Assembly: GCF_037392515.1 (NCBI RefSeq)
Contig: NC_090290.1
Span: 36,109,253-36,173,252, forward strand
Length of the DNA: 64,000 nucleotides
Source: Haliotis asinina
Lineage: Eukaryota > Mollusca > Gastropoda > Lepetellida > Haliotidae
Direction: 5' to 3'
Position numbers and translations under genes: made by a program. Below, piece after piece: positions 1 to 10,111 of the stretch. Position 1 is the stretch's first letter. Each line of letters starts with the position of its first letter. The notes below the pieces were generated by a model, which searched no databases, was not told the DNA's origin, and saw only the letters and a list, made by a program, of their open reading frames with translations.

Positions 1-140
1 ATGAATGTTGTAAATATATTGCTGTGATAATGTTGCTGTAAGTAGTTTATGTATATGTTTACAATGATCTTCGGACTGCAGTCTGGAGGAAATAAAGAGA
101 TTCATTCATTCCTTCATTCATTCATTATAAGAAAAAAACC
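1..140 (+). repeat. Possible retroelement 3' tail ending in ATTC repeats
   Basis: An AATAAA hexamer near 91-96 is followed almost at once by a run of ATTC units (about 104-136). A polyadenylation signal followed by a short simple repeat is a common 3' end for non-LTR retrotransposons. No coding sequence is visible upstream because the window starts here, so the family cannot be named. Confidence 0.35.
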
Positions 141-3020
141 CGATTTTGTACGTTTGAGTCTTCAAACAAGGTTCTTTTTATCCAAGAAATATTTTGGGAC
201 TGGATTATTTTAAAGACATGTGTTGCTTTATTTCCTCCATCTATATGAGTACAGTACATTATCTCTTCTCTTTATTTCTTCATTCTTTCCACCCCAAATA
301 AGTTGAAAACAGTTCCTTTGCGATTCACAAATACACCTTGGCATCTATTGTCCATTATCTGAACACGTACCGTTCACTGTCCCAATGTTTCTAATCTGGA
401 CTACCGAACCAATGTGCACTACCATATATTCTGTGTCCTACATTGTCCAGTTCTGGTACAGGTAAATGAGTTGTCTTCGTCTAGCCAGGCTTTGTTTGCT
501 GTCACACAGACATAACAAGGTGGGATCAATAACTGCTGTCACATGCGTAGATAGCTTAGGCATCTTTCAGAGGAAACACGAACCCTGCATCCGCTTCGCC
601 ATGCCTCCAGTGTAGCGTCATATCACACCAGGAGGACGCGTTCCTAAGGTGTGTTGTCCATCTCTTCCAGAGAATGTATTTCTTGCAGGCCACACAGTGG
701 TCGATAGCGCTGCATTTGCAAGTCCAGTTGTCCGATTCGAAGGTGGTGGTGAGTTCTGATATAGCAGCGAGTCAGTCCGTTTGCTCGACGCGTGTCAAAA
801 TTGGTTGGGTGGGTAGATGTAGACAAGAGCGACCATTTTGTCGTCTTCTACAAATCGCGAAAGCACAGCAAATAAAGTTCTAGAAACTGCCGAGGGATCT
901 GGTACCGCTCGTAGGAGGTGTGGCCTGATCGCTCCACAATTTGTTTCTCTACATAGGCAGAATAGGCAGCTCGGAGAACAAGACGTATGACACCTCTTCT
1001 GCAGGGTATCGCATATTTCTACCGTGTCTGAGCTGTGTATATCGGGCTTACACGATATGTGTTTTGTTTTTCTTAGCTAACGAAGGGAGAAACGACCTGA
1101 TCGGATCTCAGCATAGGCCTCGCACGATAGCATGACTCCCGGTATTCTTCCATACCTATGTGTACATGTATGTTACTAATTGGGGTGTCCCCTCAGCGGT
1201 GGTTACCGTTAGTTCATCGACGGTTGTTTTTATTTCCTTCTTGATTCCATTTGATTTCGCGTATACCTGTTACCTGTGCCGTTTACTGAAGGTTTACTGA
1301 AGTGTGTTACGTGCATTCCGTAAAACATCATAAAATAAATTTATCTGGGCAAAGTTCAAATAAGTAATAATCATTTCCACTGTTCTATTTTCCTTAATGA
1401 CGCACATAATCCCCCACCCCCCAGTGATTAATATTGTGACCAATGATCTTCACTACACGTTAGGGTTATGAATACAACGAAGGCGTCAAACCTAACGATG
1501 TGCTTTTCGTCTCTTCTTATGGCTCGCCATTGTTGTTCCCAGTTATCAAGATATTTTTCCTTGAACATCACCAAATGTGATGTATCAGTTCTGCGTAGGA
1601 GGGAATGCGAATTGACTGGTGAATTTGACCAGTATTGGCAAAGCAGTATCCATGGAAAGCATGGTTCATAGGGTACAACAAGCGGAAATATGACTACACG
1701 ATTTAATAACGATTTATTCACATCTTGTTGGAAACATCGCCGTGATGCATTGCATGCATGAATGTGGTATGTTAGAATTTGAATTGTAACCTTTAATGGA
1801 TCTTGACAGCGGCAAAGAACGACTGGCGTTTAGTTATTGACAAGGACAAAGTTTCCAGTGGAGGAACGAAAAAAACATTACACACTGTACGGTTAATTAC
1901 GCCATTACAAAGTTTTCTCCTAAAACGTTCGACAAGAAACAATATCCAAAATATGAAAAGTGAAATATGAAGCACATAATGATATTTGAATTTGAACATT
2001 TCCACACGGTATACCAGTATAACAATTATACAATCTCTGCTCAATACCAAAGAAAACATACATGCAAAAACCTAGATACAGGTTGTAACAGACACACAGC
2101 TGATATCCAGCAAAAAATTAGAAACGCCGGCAATGAACATGTCAAACGCTCTTTAAAACATGGGCTACGTCTTTTACAAGATTACGATATTCCCGCGGAT
2201 CCATCGTACCATTCTGTCACTCCATTCGTGGAAAATTCTACCATGAATTTATGCTTTAGAGAATACAATTGAATATGTTCGTCGACATAGAATATGTGTC
2301 ATTTACACTGAAGCGAATGGCATCTAAAATGATCATGTAATTAATGTATTTATTTCTGATGCAGCTTTGACACTCGTATGTGTCGTTAATAATATGCTGT
2401 CGTTGATAATATAATAAAATACACAAACATCATCATACACAGCACGTTTAAAATATAAAGGCAGAATAGTTAATTCAACTTCTGTCAGACCGTTGTTGAT
2501 GTCCAACATTTTAGAAATATTAAAATACCTACGAATCACTGAAGTATTGTGTTCAGTTTGTCGTCACAGGGTCGTATTAATACATTTGCTCAACTTTAGA
2601 AAGAAAAATACTCTACGAACCAACTACACCTTCCCCTACTCCATCTGAAACAGTGATACATAGAAAATCCAATTCGTGGTGTTTCTGTCGAAGCTGATTA
2701 AAAGGTCTTTTATGAGAACACTCCTGCTTTGACGTTTCAACATGTCTACGATTGGATAAGTGCAACTGTGCTAGGTGTTCACTTTAATGCTCTGGCCTGA
2801 GTTTAGCACTTCATGTCGATACATTTGCAAGTCACCTGATCATACAAAACTATTGTAATGAAACCGTGCAGTTGAAACTGCAACAAATCTCCCAGTTGTT
2901 TCTCAACGACACGCTGAGTTTCAAACATTAACATTCTGATAAGTGTGGGGTGGAAATCATGCCATGGTATCCTTTGCATCCCAAACAATCATAATAAAGT
3001 TTGGATACTTTTTGATTTTG
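141..3020. other. Unassigned non-coding stretch
   Basis: No reading frame here shows a recognisable domain. The short open stretches are of the length expected by chance in AT-rich DNA. I see no RNA gene, no clear tandem array and no terminal repeats. Confidence 0.5.
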
Positions 3021-3080
3021 GAAGCGAGTGAGTATGGCTTTGCGACGTTTTAGGTATATTTCAGCAATATCAGTATTCCA
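3020..3080 (-). repeat. Fragment of SINE-like repeat tail
   Basis: A GAGTGAGT-like start followed by a degenerate TTTTACG-like and CAATATTCC-like sequence matches the inverted tail of the SINE-like repeats seen at 21.5, 32.8 and 38.6 kb. Only the tail end can be recognised. Confidence 0.35.
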
Positions 3081-3538
3081 CAGAGGGTAAACTCCGTCCT
3101 ACCTACTGGTTTCCTGGGAAATGCCAACAGCCGGTGGAATCAATTACAGCTGCGTCATCAGGACATATGGTGGTGCCAGTGATCCAGTAACCTCCAGAGG
3201 ATACATATACGGTGTCAGTATATTGCTGCTGGGTATATAATGGGAAATATAAGCTAAGATTAAAGACATCTATACTGCTCGAAATAGACGTTTACAAAGG
3301 ATGATAGTCTATGAATTGATGAGGCGTCACCTTTTGGGCTGATATGGCGTCGTCACGTATGGTTCGAGGCATGGTCGAGTCCTATATTGACTTGTATCCA
3401 GCTCCACTAGTCATTTATTTTAGTACTTAAATAAGGCCACAGGTTATAGTACATTACAACACAAAATAAACAATCAGACATAGTATAACAATAAATAGTA
3501 CTGTAAAAGTTTACCGAGCTAGCCTGCACTCTGATTTG

Positions 3539-4215
3539 CTACCATTAGATGTTATGTCCGTGGTCTGATGCAGAAGAAGTGGGATACCAAATGGGTATCA
3601 ATAAATTACATTAAATAAAACCTTACATTGGATATACCTACTTGGGTTGTCAGGCCAGATTTGAAGAGGTCATCATGCGACGATGTCGTATTGGCCACAC
3701 AAGGTATACTCATGCATACCTATTGAATGGTGAGGAGCCTCCGTTCTGTATCCCTTGTGATGAAAGAATCGCGGTCAAGCATGTCCTGCTTGTCTGTGCT
3801 GAATATTCCATGAGAAGGCATAACTATTTAAAATCATGATCTACGAGGGATCTTTTTTAACAACAACAGTTTCATTTAATTATGTTTAAAAGACTTAAAC
3901 TTCTTTTTTGAATTGTAAATAGATAAATATTTTATGATTGAAGGTTTGAATTAGTTACTTAGATTGTTCGTGGCTGTATCCTCGACAGGGGTTAAAGTAC
4001 CGTAAAATTATTGTCCTCCTGAGAGGATACGCAACATTTTCAAGCAGATTTAGACTTTCCACTTTTTTAGAATTAGAATTTTTGTCAGAATTGCTAACGG
4101 CTGGAGGGATGATGTAAATCCGGCTGGGGCCCATGCAAGAAGCGAATGTACTGTAAGTCCCCTTGGTCCCGAGTATGGTGATCTACCGTCAGTCTATAGC
4201 CCATTCTTATACTGT
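3539..4215 (+). mobile_element. Internal/3' fragment of I/Nimb-type LINE
   Basis: This stretch is clearly homologous to 9726-10450 of the full-length LINE downstream. It begins inside the RNase H C-terminal extension and continues through the Cys/His motif into the 3' untranslated region, where both copies share the block GTCCTCCTGAGAGG. It stops before the ACTC-rich tail, so it lacks the true 3' end. It is a separate, older, truncated copy that lies just upstream of the full-length element in the same orientation. Confidence 0.85.
3642..3839 (+). pseudogene. ORF2 C-terminal Cys/His remnant of LINE
   Basis: The 65-residue open frame reproduces the end of LINE ORF2: a GCQ-RFEE-RRCRIGHTRYTH region followed by CIPCDE and KHVLLVC. 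The order Cys-x2-Cys, His, Cys resembles the C-terminal zinc-binding motif of I-group LINE ORF2 proteins. The stop near 3838 is earlier than in the full-length element. No independent function is likely; it is a relic. Confidence 0.75.
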
Positions 4216-4378
4216 TTTGTCTGAATTCTCTCTATCGCCACTCGTGGACACAAAGCATTGGGTGCATGCGCATAGGGTGTCATTCTTGATTTTGAGTTTT
4301 ATAAATCACCAAAGACCAGTAGTTTTGACAATCCTTTTGCAGCACACAGTTGTTAGTTTGTTTCGTGTAGTTGTTAAA

Positions 4379-4430
4379 TCATACACATGCACATACACAC
4401 ATGCACGCACGCACACACACGCAAATACAA
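4379..4430. repeat. CA-rich microsatellite
   Basis: Interrupted CA and CACG dinucleotide and tetranucleotide repeats. It lies just upstream of the dispersed repeat that the LINE entered; a GT/ATGT microsatellite lies at the equivalent place near 46.0 kb. Confidence 0.8.
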
Positions 4431-4447
4431 CTAGCCATGAGGAAGAG

Positions 4448-4508
4448 TAAGAGGTGATGCACTCTCAAAACATTCATTATTATCATATCAACATTTCATT
4501 GACTCCAA
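4448..4508 (+). repeat. Left part of dispersed repeat split by LINE insertion
   Basis: A block containing GATGCACTCTCAAAACATTC is shared with 46112-46131. The match resumes on the right of the LINE at 10671-10735 and corresponds to the continuation at 46150-46215. The LINE therefore interrupted an older repeat copy. Confidence 0.8.
4496..4508. repeat. Target-site duplication, left copy
   Basis: TCATTGACTCCAA here is repeated exactly at 10658-10670. Such 12-13 bp duplications are the footprint of target-primed reverse transcription. The copies bracket the 5' untranslated region and the ACTC tail of the LINE exactly. Confidence 0.88.
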
Positions 4509-5133
4509 GGCACCCGTGAACGGCCACCTCCTCGTGGTGGGTGCTGGGTAATGCCAAGAGCCGTTCAAACCCCCGTGTGGGCCCGGGTCAACTAGGTCCA
4601 TAGCACCCCATTGCTGGTTGCAAGGAGCAACCGAATTGGGCAACCTGTTTGCCGTGGGTTGCGTCCCGTGTCGGTGGAGGACGGTAGTCTGGTGGTTGAG
4701 GGCACTAGGAGCCTGAACCGTGTTCCTGTTGCACACCACACCACTTTGGCCCTTACTTCACCTAGACGGGTGGTAGAATCGGCCCGATTCTATCAATCGG
4801 CTGGTCATGCCAAGCCCTGTGTATGGACTTGTACGTCACTGCACAAATTTAATTTGGAAATGTTTTACATTTGGACTTGGTTCATTTATTCATTTATTAT
4901 CAAATGTCAATGATTTGCAATATGCTGTTTTGCTCTTTGCTTAGAGTCTTATGCCAGAAGGCGGTGGCTCATGGGCCAATCTGGTGGATTAGCTATTTAT
5001 AACTCTTCTGCTGGAGTATATCATCCGAGTATCCTTGGTGCTGCAAGTTGGAGACCCACTTGTTTTTAGCATTGTCCTTGTGATACTCCGTGGTGGGTGG
5101 GGAGCTCGGATGATGAACCTGAAAACATTAATT
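4509..5133 (+). promoter_or_regulatory. LINE 5' UTR, presumed internal promoter region
   Basis: This is the non-coding leader between the left TSD and the first ORF1 ATG. It is much more GC-rich in its first 300 bases than the surrounding DNA, with blocks such as CACCTCCTCGTGGTGGGT that can fold back. Full-length LINEs of this kind carry an internal promoter here. That role is inferred from position; I see no TATA box and cannot name a motif. Confidence 0.45.
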
Positions 5134-6423
5134 ATGGCTTACGAAACCCCTATCACCAAGAAAAAAACGTCCTCTTGATACGGATCCTGATATTAATGAA
5201 CAAAGACCGTCCACATCTATTGACTATTGGCCACGTTTTATAGTACTTGAGACTGTTGACAAGACTCCTTTAAAGCTGAACCCTTTTGCTGTTTCAAAAG
5301 GCGTACAAGGCATAGCAGGAGATGTTAAAAATGTTAGACGTTTGCGTACAGGCTCACTTCTTATTGAATGTAATACGAGACAACAGGCAAATAACCTCCT
5401 GGCCACTAAATCTTTTGTCGGCATTCCCGTGTCAGTCTCTGCCCACCGAACGCTTAACACCAGCAAAGGCATAGTGAGAGACCGAGACCGCCTTTTTGCT
5501 GATATGCTGGAAATTGATATTGCCTCAGAGATGAAGGAACAAGGTGTGTTGTATGTAAAACGTTTCACTACCCGTAAACACAATGAGATCCAACAAACAA
5601 ACACCTATTTGTTTTCATTCTCTACTCCGACTGCTCCTAAATCCATAAAGGCTGGTTACTGTCATATCAAAGTGGAAACATATATTCCGAATCCACTGAG
5701 ATGTTTCAAGTGCCAGAAGTATGGGCATGGCGTCAATACTTGCACATTGTCTGTTGTGTGTGCTCACTGTGGTGAGAAGACACACACAACAGAAGATTGT
5801 GACAGTAGTTATAAGAAATGCGCTAACTGTTCAGGAGACCATTCCTCTTTTTCAAAAGAGTGTCCAATATGGACGCAGCAGATGGAAATAAACAAACTGA
5901 AATATACCCAAAATATTAGTTTTTCAGAAGCAAAACAGCTTGTTCAAAGATCTGAATTAACAGAAACGTATGCTTCAAAAACAAAGACATCATCTGAGGC
6001 GACGAATAAATCAACCAGATCAACTTCAGCGTGCCAAACAGATTTGACGTGGGTGAACACTGATTCCCAACAAACTTTTGCACCTGCAATAGCTACTCAA
6101 ACTGCTGAGTCACTTCCTGGCACGTCTCAAAGTCAACCAGAGCCAGATCGTGATCAAAATGTGTCATCTCAATCTACCACAAGGTCTCAATTGTTGTGTA
6201 ACGTGCAACAATCTGCTAAAGTCAAATGTAAACATAAACGGGATTCTTCCCAAAACAAAGTGGCAGAGCCCCAAAAGGGTCCGAAAATAAGATTAAACTT
6301 TTCAACAAATATGGATCACTTGAGGACATGGACGTGTCCGAAAATGTCCATTTTAGGGCACACAGCTTGTCGCCCACCAAAAAGGTACGGGGTAGATCCC
6401 CAATAAACCCCCCTAAAAGATAG
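5134..6423 (+). CDS. LINE ORF1, nucleic-acid-binding Gag-like protein (frameshifted)
   Basis: ORF1 proteins of this group coat element RNA and accompany it to the target. After an RRM-like N-terminal half (near GSLLIECNT and FVGIPVSVSAHR), three zinc knuckles follow: CFKCQKYGHGVNTC (5702-5743), CAHCGEKTHTTEDC and CANCSGDHSSFSKEC. A polar Ser/Thr/Gln-rich tail comes next. I chose the ATG at 5134 because its frame (MAYETPITKK) joins the main frame if one A is removed from the A7 run at 5161-5167. The uninterrupted frame runs 5132-6406. A second shift, in the CCCCAAAAGGG stretch at 6269-6279, moves the likely true C-terminus to the TAG at 6421-6423. Without these corrections the protein lacks both proper ends. 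Confidence 0.85.
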
Positions 6424-6803
6424 TTTACTCCCACAATATTGTACAGTGGAACTGCAGAGGACTAAGGCATAATTATAATGAGTTACAGTTATTGGTCCAG
6501 GATTGTACGCCGTCAGCAGTTTGTCTGCAGGAGACCTATTTAAAGCAGACAGATGTTTTTGAGCTACGTCATTTCAATGCTTATCATTGTTTCTCAACTC
6601 CGGGTGACAGAGCCACTGGAGGATCCTCAATCTTAGTCAAGCAGAATGTTATCCATAGCCCCATTCCACTCACTACTAATCTTCAAGCAGTTGCCGTCCG
6701 ACTCACTTTACATGTTACTCTTACATTATGTTCTTTGTATGCCTCACCGTCTACACCTCTTCAGAAAACCGACCTTCAAACCTTATACGATCAACTTCCC
6801 TAA
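6417..6803 (+). CDS. LINE ORF2 part 1: endonuclease N-terminal half
   Basis: This is the first part of the AP-type endonuclease that nicks target DNA. Visible catalytic blocks are WNCRG (metal-site Asn) and CLQETY (metal-binding Glu). The frame opens at 6417, overlapping the end of ORF1, and has no ATG before the domain begins; the related copy on the minus strand has an ATG 12 codons before its WNCRG block. The frame is cut by TAA at 6801-6803, four codons before the MGDLNGH block, which then continues in the same frame. A single base change would explain this stop. As it stands, the endonuclease is split and not functional from this copy. Confidence 0.82.
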   Translation, partial: KIVYSHNIVQWNCRGLRHNYNELQLLVQDCTPSAVCLQETYLKQTDVFELRHFNAYHCFSTPGDRATGGSSILVKQNVIHSPIPLTTNLQAVAVRLTLHVTLTLCSLYASPSTPLQKTDLQTLYDQLP

Positions 6804-6815
6804 CCGTGTATTATT

Positions 6816-8243
6816 ATGGGAGATTTGAATGGTCATAACCCACTCTGGGGCGGTACAACTACGAATACTAAAGGTAAACTATTAGAAGAGTTCTGTTCAC
6901 ATAACGATTTATGCTTATATAATGACGGTTCTAACACATATTTACACCCTGGGACAGGGACCTATTCTGCTCTCGACTTGTCACTCACAAATTCAGAACT
7001 ACTAAATGAATTTGAATGGTCAGTCCACAATGACCTCTGTGGAAGTGACCATTTTCCTACTATACTAAATTCTGTAACTCCATCTGATGTTCCTCCATCA
7101 TCAAGGCGAAATTTTAAAAAGGCTAACTGGGCTTTATATGAAACACTGTGTGTTGAAAACCTTAAACAAGAACGGTTTATTGACGTTCCTGATGCTATTA
7201 AATGCTTTTCTGATGAATTGAACTCCATAGCTGATCAGTGTATACCAAAGTCCTCTGCAGTTCCACATATTCGAAAACCATGGTTCAATGATGAGTGCAA
7301 ACAAGCTAGGAAGGCAAGGAAAAAAGCAGAACATTATTTCCGTCGCCATCCTATGGTGCATAATTTAAATAAATTTAAAATTTTAAATGCTAAAGCGCTG
7401 CGTACTTTTAAACAGAACAAACGCCAATCTTGGCAAAATTATGTATCTAAAATAAATTCTCGGACACCTATGTCCAAGGTGTGGAACATGGTCCAGAAAA
7501 TCAAAGGTAAAGGTGCTAAATCTACTGTCCATCATCTTAGACATGGAGATCAGTTACTTACGGATGAATCAGATATCGCAAATAAACTGGGCGAAACCCT
7601 TGCTAAACATTCTTCCTCTTCTAATTATTTACCTAAGTTCCAGCAGTATCAACAAGAACAAGAAAAGAAAACTCTTAATTTCAACTCAGATAATGGGGAA
7701 GATTATAATGAAACTTTTTCTATTTATGAGCTGCATACTGCTCTTGATCAAGCTCATGATACTGCTACAGGAGCTGATAACATACATTATCAACTCTTGA
7801 AGCATTTACCAGAATCCTGCCTTGAAACTCTTGTAAATATTTTTGATGATATTTGGACATCGGGTAACTTTCCTCCCTCATGGCGTGACGCCATAGTAGT
7901 ACCAATACCTAAACCTGGACGTGATCATACGGATCCGTCCAATTATCGACCTATGTCACTAACTAGCTGTGTTTGCAAGACCATGGAACGCATGATAAAC
8001 AATCGACTAGTTTGGTATTTGGAAACTAATAACCTTATCACAGATATACAGTGTGGTTTCCGTAAAAACAGAAGTACAGTCGATCACTTAGTGCGTTTAG
8101 AATCATTTGTGAAATATGCGCTGATTAATAAACAACATGCTGTGTCTATCTTTTTTGATCTTGAGAAAGCATATGACACAACCTGGAAATATGGTATTTT
8201 AAGAGATTTACATGATTTTTGGTTTGCGAGGTCGTTTGCCTGA
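6816..8243 (+). CDS. LINE ORF2 part 2: endonuclease C-terminus and RT N-terminus
   Basis: It starts with the endonuclease block MGDLNGHNPLWG and ends that domain with GSDHFP (catalytic Asp-His). A basic linker follows. RT motifs then appear: TGADNIHYQLLKHLP, PIPKPGRDHTDPSNYRPMSL, CGFRKNRSTVDHL and FFDLEKAYDTTW, which carries the first catalytic Asp (motif A). The frame leaves the RT after DLHDF because of one extra T in the run at 8216-8220. The true continuation is in the next frame and overlaps the end of this one. All visible catalytic residues in this segment are intact. Confidence 0.9.
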   Translation: MGDLNGHNPLWGGTTTNTKGKLLEEFCSHNDLCLYNDGSNTYLHPGTGTYSALDLSLTNSELLNEFEWSVHNDLCGSDHFPTILNSVTPSDVPPSSRRNFKKANWALYETLCVENLKQERFIDVPDAIKCFSDELNSIADQCIPKSSAVPHIRKPWFNDECKQARKARKKAEHYFRRHPMVHNLNKFKILNAKALRTFKQNKRQSWQNYVSKINSRTPMSKVWNMVQKIKGKGAKSTVHHLRHGDQLLTDESDIANKLGETLAKHSSSSNYLPKFQQYQQEQEKKTLNFNSDNGEDYNETFSIYELHTALDQAHDTATGADNIHYQLLKHLPESCLETLVNIFDDIWTSGNFPPSWRDAIVVPIPKPGRDHTDPSNYRPMSLTSCVCKTMERMINNRLVWYLETNNLITDIQCGFRKNRSTVDHLVRLESFVKYALINKQHAVSIFFDLEKAYDTTWKYGILRDLHDFWFARSFA

Positions 8244-9267
8244 ATTCATAGTCAAATTTTTAAATAACAGGCAATTTCAAGTCCGCGTGGGTTCTACCCT
8301 GTCTGATCATTACAATCAGGATCAGGGTGTTCCACAAGGCAGTATTTTGTCTGTCACTCTTGTTAGCATCAAGATCTTCAGTTTATCTAAAGTTTTAAAC
8401 GATTTAATCGATGGATTTTTATTTGTGGATGATTTTAATATTTCTTGCCGTGGTAACAATATGCATACTATTGAACGGCAACTGCAGCTGTGTTTAAACA
8501 AAATAGATAAATGGTGTCTTGAAAACGGCTTCAAATTTTCTAAATCAAAAACCAATTGTATACACTTCTGTCGTAAATACAAACCCCATAAGGACCCAGA
8601 ACTATTTCTCAGTGATACCCCAATCAAAGTGGTCAAGGAGGCTAAATTCTTGGGACTTATTTTCGACTCACATTTGACCTTTTTGCCGCATATTAAATCC
8701 CTTAAAGCCAAATGCCTGAAGGCACTCGATTTATTAAAGGTTGTTTCAAATTCAAAATGGGGAGGGGATCAGTCTACCCTTCTTCACTTATATAGATCAC
8801 TGATCCGATCTAAACTTGATTACGGCTCCATCGTATATGGTGGAGCTTGTCAAAGCAACCTAAAACTACTTGATCCTGTGCACCACCAAGGCCTAAGACT
8901 TTGTCTCGGTTCTTTTAGAACCTCTCCTATTGACAGTCTATACGTCGAAGCTGATGAGCCTTCTCTCAACTTACGTCGTATAAAACTATCTTTACAATAC
9001 ATTACAAAATTAGCTTCAAATGAGACTAATCCCGCATTTAATTGTGTCTTTAATCCTCTCTACGAGGATTTGTATACCAAAAAGTCTTCACTTGTTCCAC
9101 CTCTTGGGCTCAGAATTAAGCCAATTCTTGCAGCCTCTAGCATTGAGCTGGAAAATATAGCTCCTTCCCGTCCTCTTTCTTCTCCTCCTTGGCAATTGGT
9201 TAGGCCACAAGTTGACCTAACATTAACGACATTTAAAAAAATCAGAAACCAACGAATTACAGTATAA
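8218..9267 (+). CDS. LINE ORF2 part 3: RT catalytic core and thumb
   Basis: It continues the RT after the T-run shift. QGVPQGSILSVTL is the primer-grip/template block (motif B). LFVDDFNISCRG carries the second catalytic Asp pair; the usual Tyr is Phe here and also in the minus-strand copy (LFMDDF). KFLGLIFDSHLTF and LRSLIRSKLDYG-like blocks mark the thumb. The frame ends at 9265-9267 because of an extra A in the A7 run at 9235-9241; the reading continues one frame over into RNase H. The coordinates cover the continuation only, since the open frame begins a few bases earlier. Confidence 0.9.
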   Translation, partial: FGLRGRLPEFIVKFLNNRQFQVRVGSTLSDHYNQDQGVPQGSILSVTLVSIKIFSLSKVLNDLIDGFLFVDDFNISCRGNNMHTIERQLQLCLNKIDKWCLENGFKFSKSKTNCIHFCRKYKPHKDPELFLSDTPIKVVKEAKFLGLIFDSHLTFLPHIKSLKAKCLKALDLLKVVSNSKWGGDQSTLLHLYRSLIRSKLDYGSIVYGGACQSNLKLLDPVHHQGLRLCLGSFRTSPIDSLYVEADEPSLNLRRIKLSLQYITKLASNETNPAFNCVFNPLYEDLYTKKSSLVPPLGLRIKPILAASSIELENIAPSRPLSSPPWQLVRPQVDLTLTTFKKIRNQRITV

Positions 9268-10111
9268 ACAAGAATATAATCAATTGAAACATAAATATAG
9301 CAATTATAAATCCTTATTTACAGATGGGTCCAAGGACGGTGGCGCTGTGGCTTGTGCCACTGTCATTGGATCCAGAACAATATCTTCTAGATTACCCGAT
9401 AATAGTTCTATTTTTACCGCAGAGGCTAACGCCATATTGACAGCTCTTAGGTATATTCAGAGACACCCTAAACGCAAACAATATATAATTTATTCCGACT
9501 CTCTTTCTTGCCTTCAGGCTATTAAAAATATTTCTTGTAAACATCCACTTTTAATAGAAATTATTGAATTGTATAATGATCTTGCTACTGGCCAATACGA
9601 CATCGTCTTCTGTTGGTTACCCAGCCATGTAGGGATCTCTGGTAACACATTGGCTGACCTTGCTGCTAAAGCAGCACTCAACAAATCTGTGACACCACTG
9701 CTTATTCCTTACAGTGATTACAAAGCCACCATTAGATGTTATATCCGTAACCTGATGCAGAAGAAGTGTGACACCCAAGTGGGTATGAATAAATTACATG
9801 AGATAAAACCTTACATTGGTTATACCCACTTGGGTTGTCAGTCCAGATTTGAAGAGGTTATTCTACGACGATGTCGTATTGGACACACTAGATATACTCA
9901 TGCGTACCTGTTAAAAGGTGAGGATCCTCCTTTCTGTATCCCTTGTGATGAGAGAGTTACAGTCAAGCATATTCTGCTTGACTGTCTTGAATTCTCCATC
10001 ACAAGGGATATGTATTTTTCAGTTAAAACAATGAAGGATCTTTTTAGCAGCGTTAGTTTTCATTTAATTCTTGGTTTTTTAAAAGAAATTGATTTTTTGA
10101 CTGAATTTTGA
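9242..10111 (+). CDS. LINE ORF2 part 4: RNase H and C-terminal Cys/His motif
   Basis: RNase H removes the RNA strand of the RNA/DNA hybrid. The acidic residues are all present: Asp in LFTDGSKDGG, Glu in FTAEANAIL, Asp in IYSDSLSCLQA and Asp in GNTLADLAAKAA, with the conserved His in LPSHVGISGN. After it comes the Cys/His extension: RRCRIGHTRYTH, then CIPCDERVTVKHILLDC. Presence of this domain separates I-group elements from Jockey and CR1. The real frame starts at the A-run shift (about 9242) and ends at the TGA at 10109-10111. No other defect is visible. Confidence 0.92.
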   Translation, partial: SETNELQYKQEYNQLKHKYSNYKSLFTDGSKDGGAVACATVIGSRTISSRLPDNSSIFTAEANAILTALRYIQRHPKRKQYIIYSDSLSCLQAIKNISCKHPLLIEIIELYNDLATGQYDIVFCWLPSHVGISGNTLADLAAKAALNKSVTPLLIPYSDYKATIRCYIRNLMQKKCDTQVGMNKLHEIKPYIGYTHLGCQSRFEEVILRRCRIGHTRYTHAYLLKGEDPPFCIPCDERVTVKHILLDCLEFSITRDMYFSVKTMKDLFSSVSFHLILGFLKEIDFLTEF

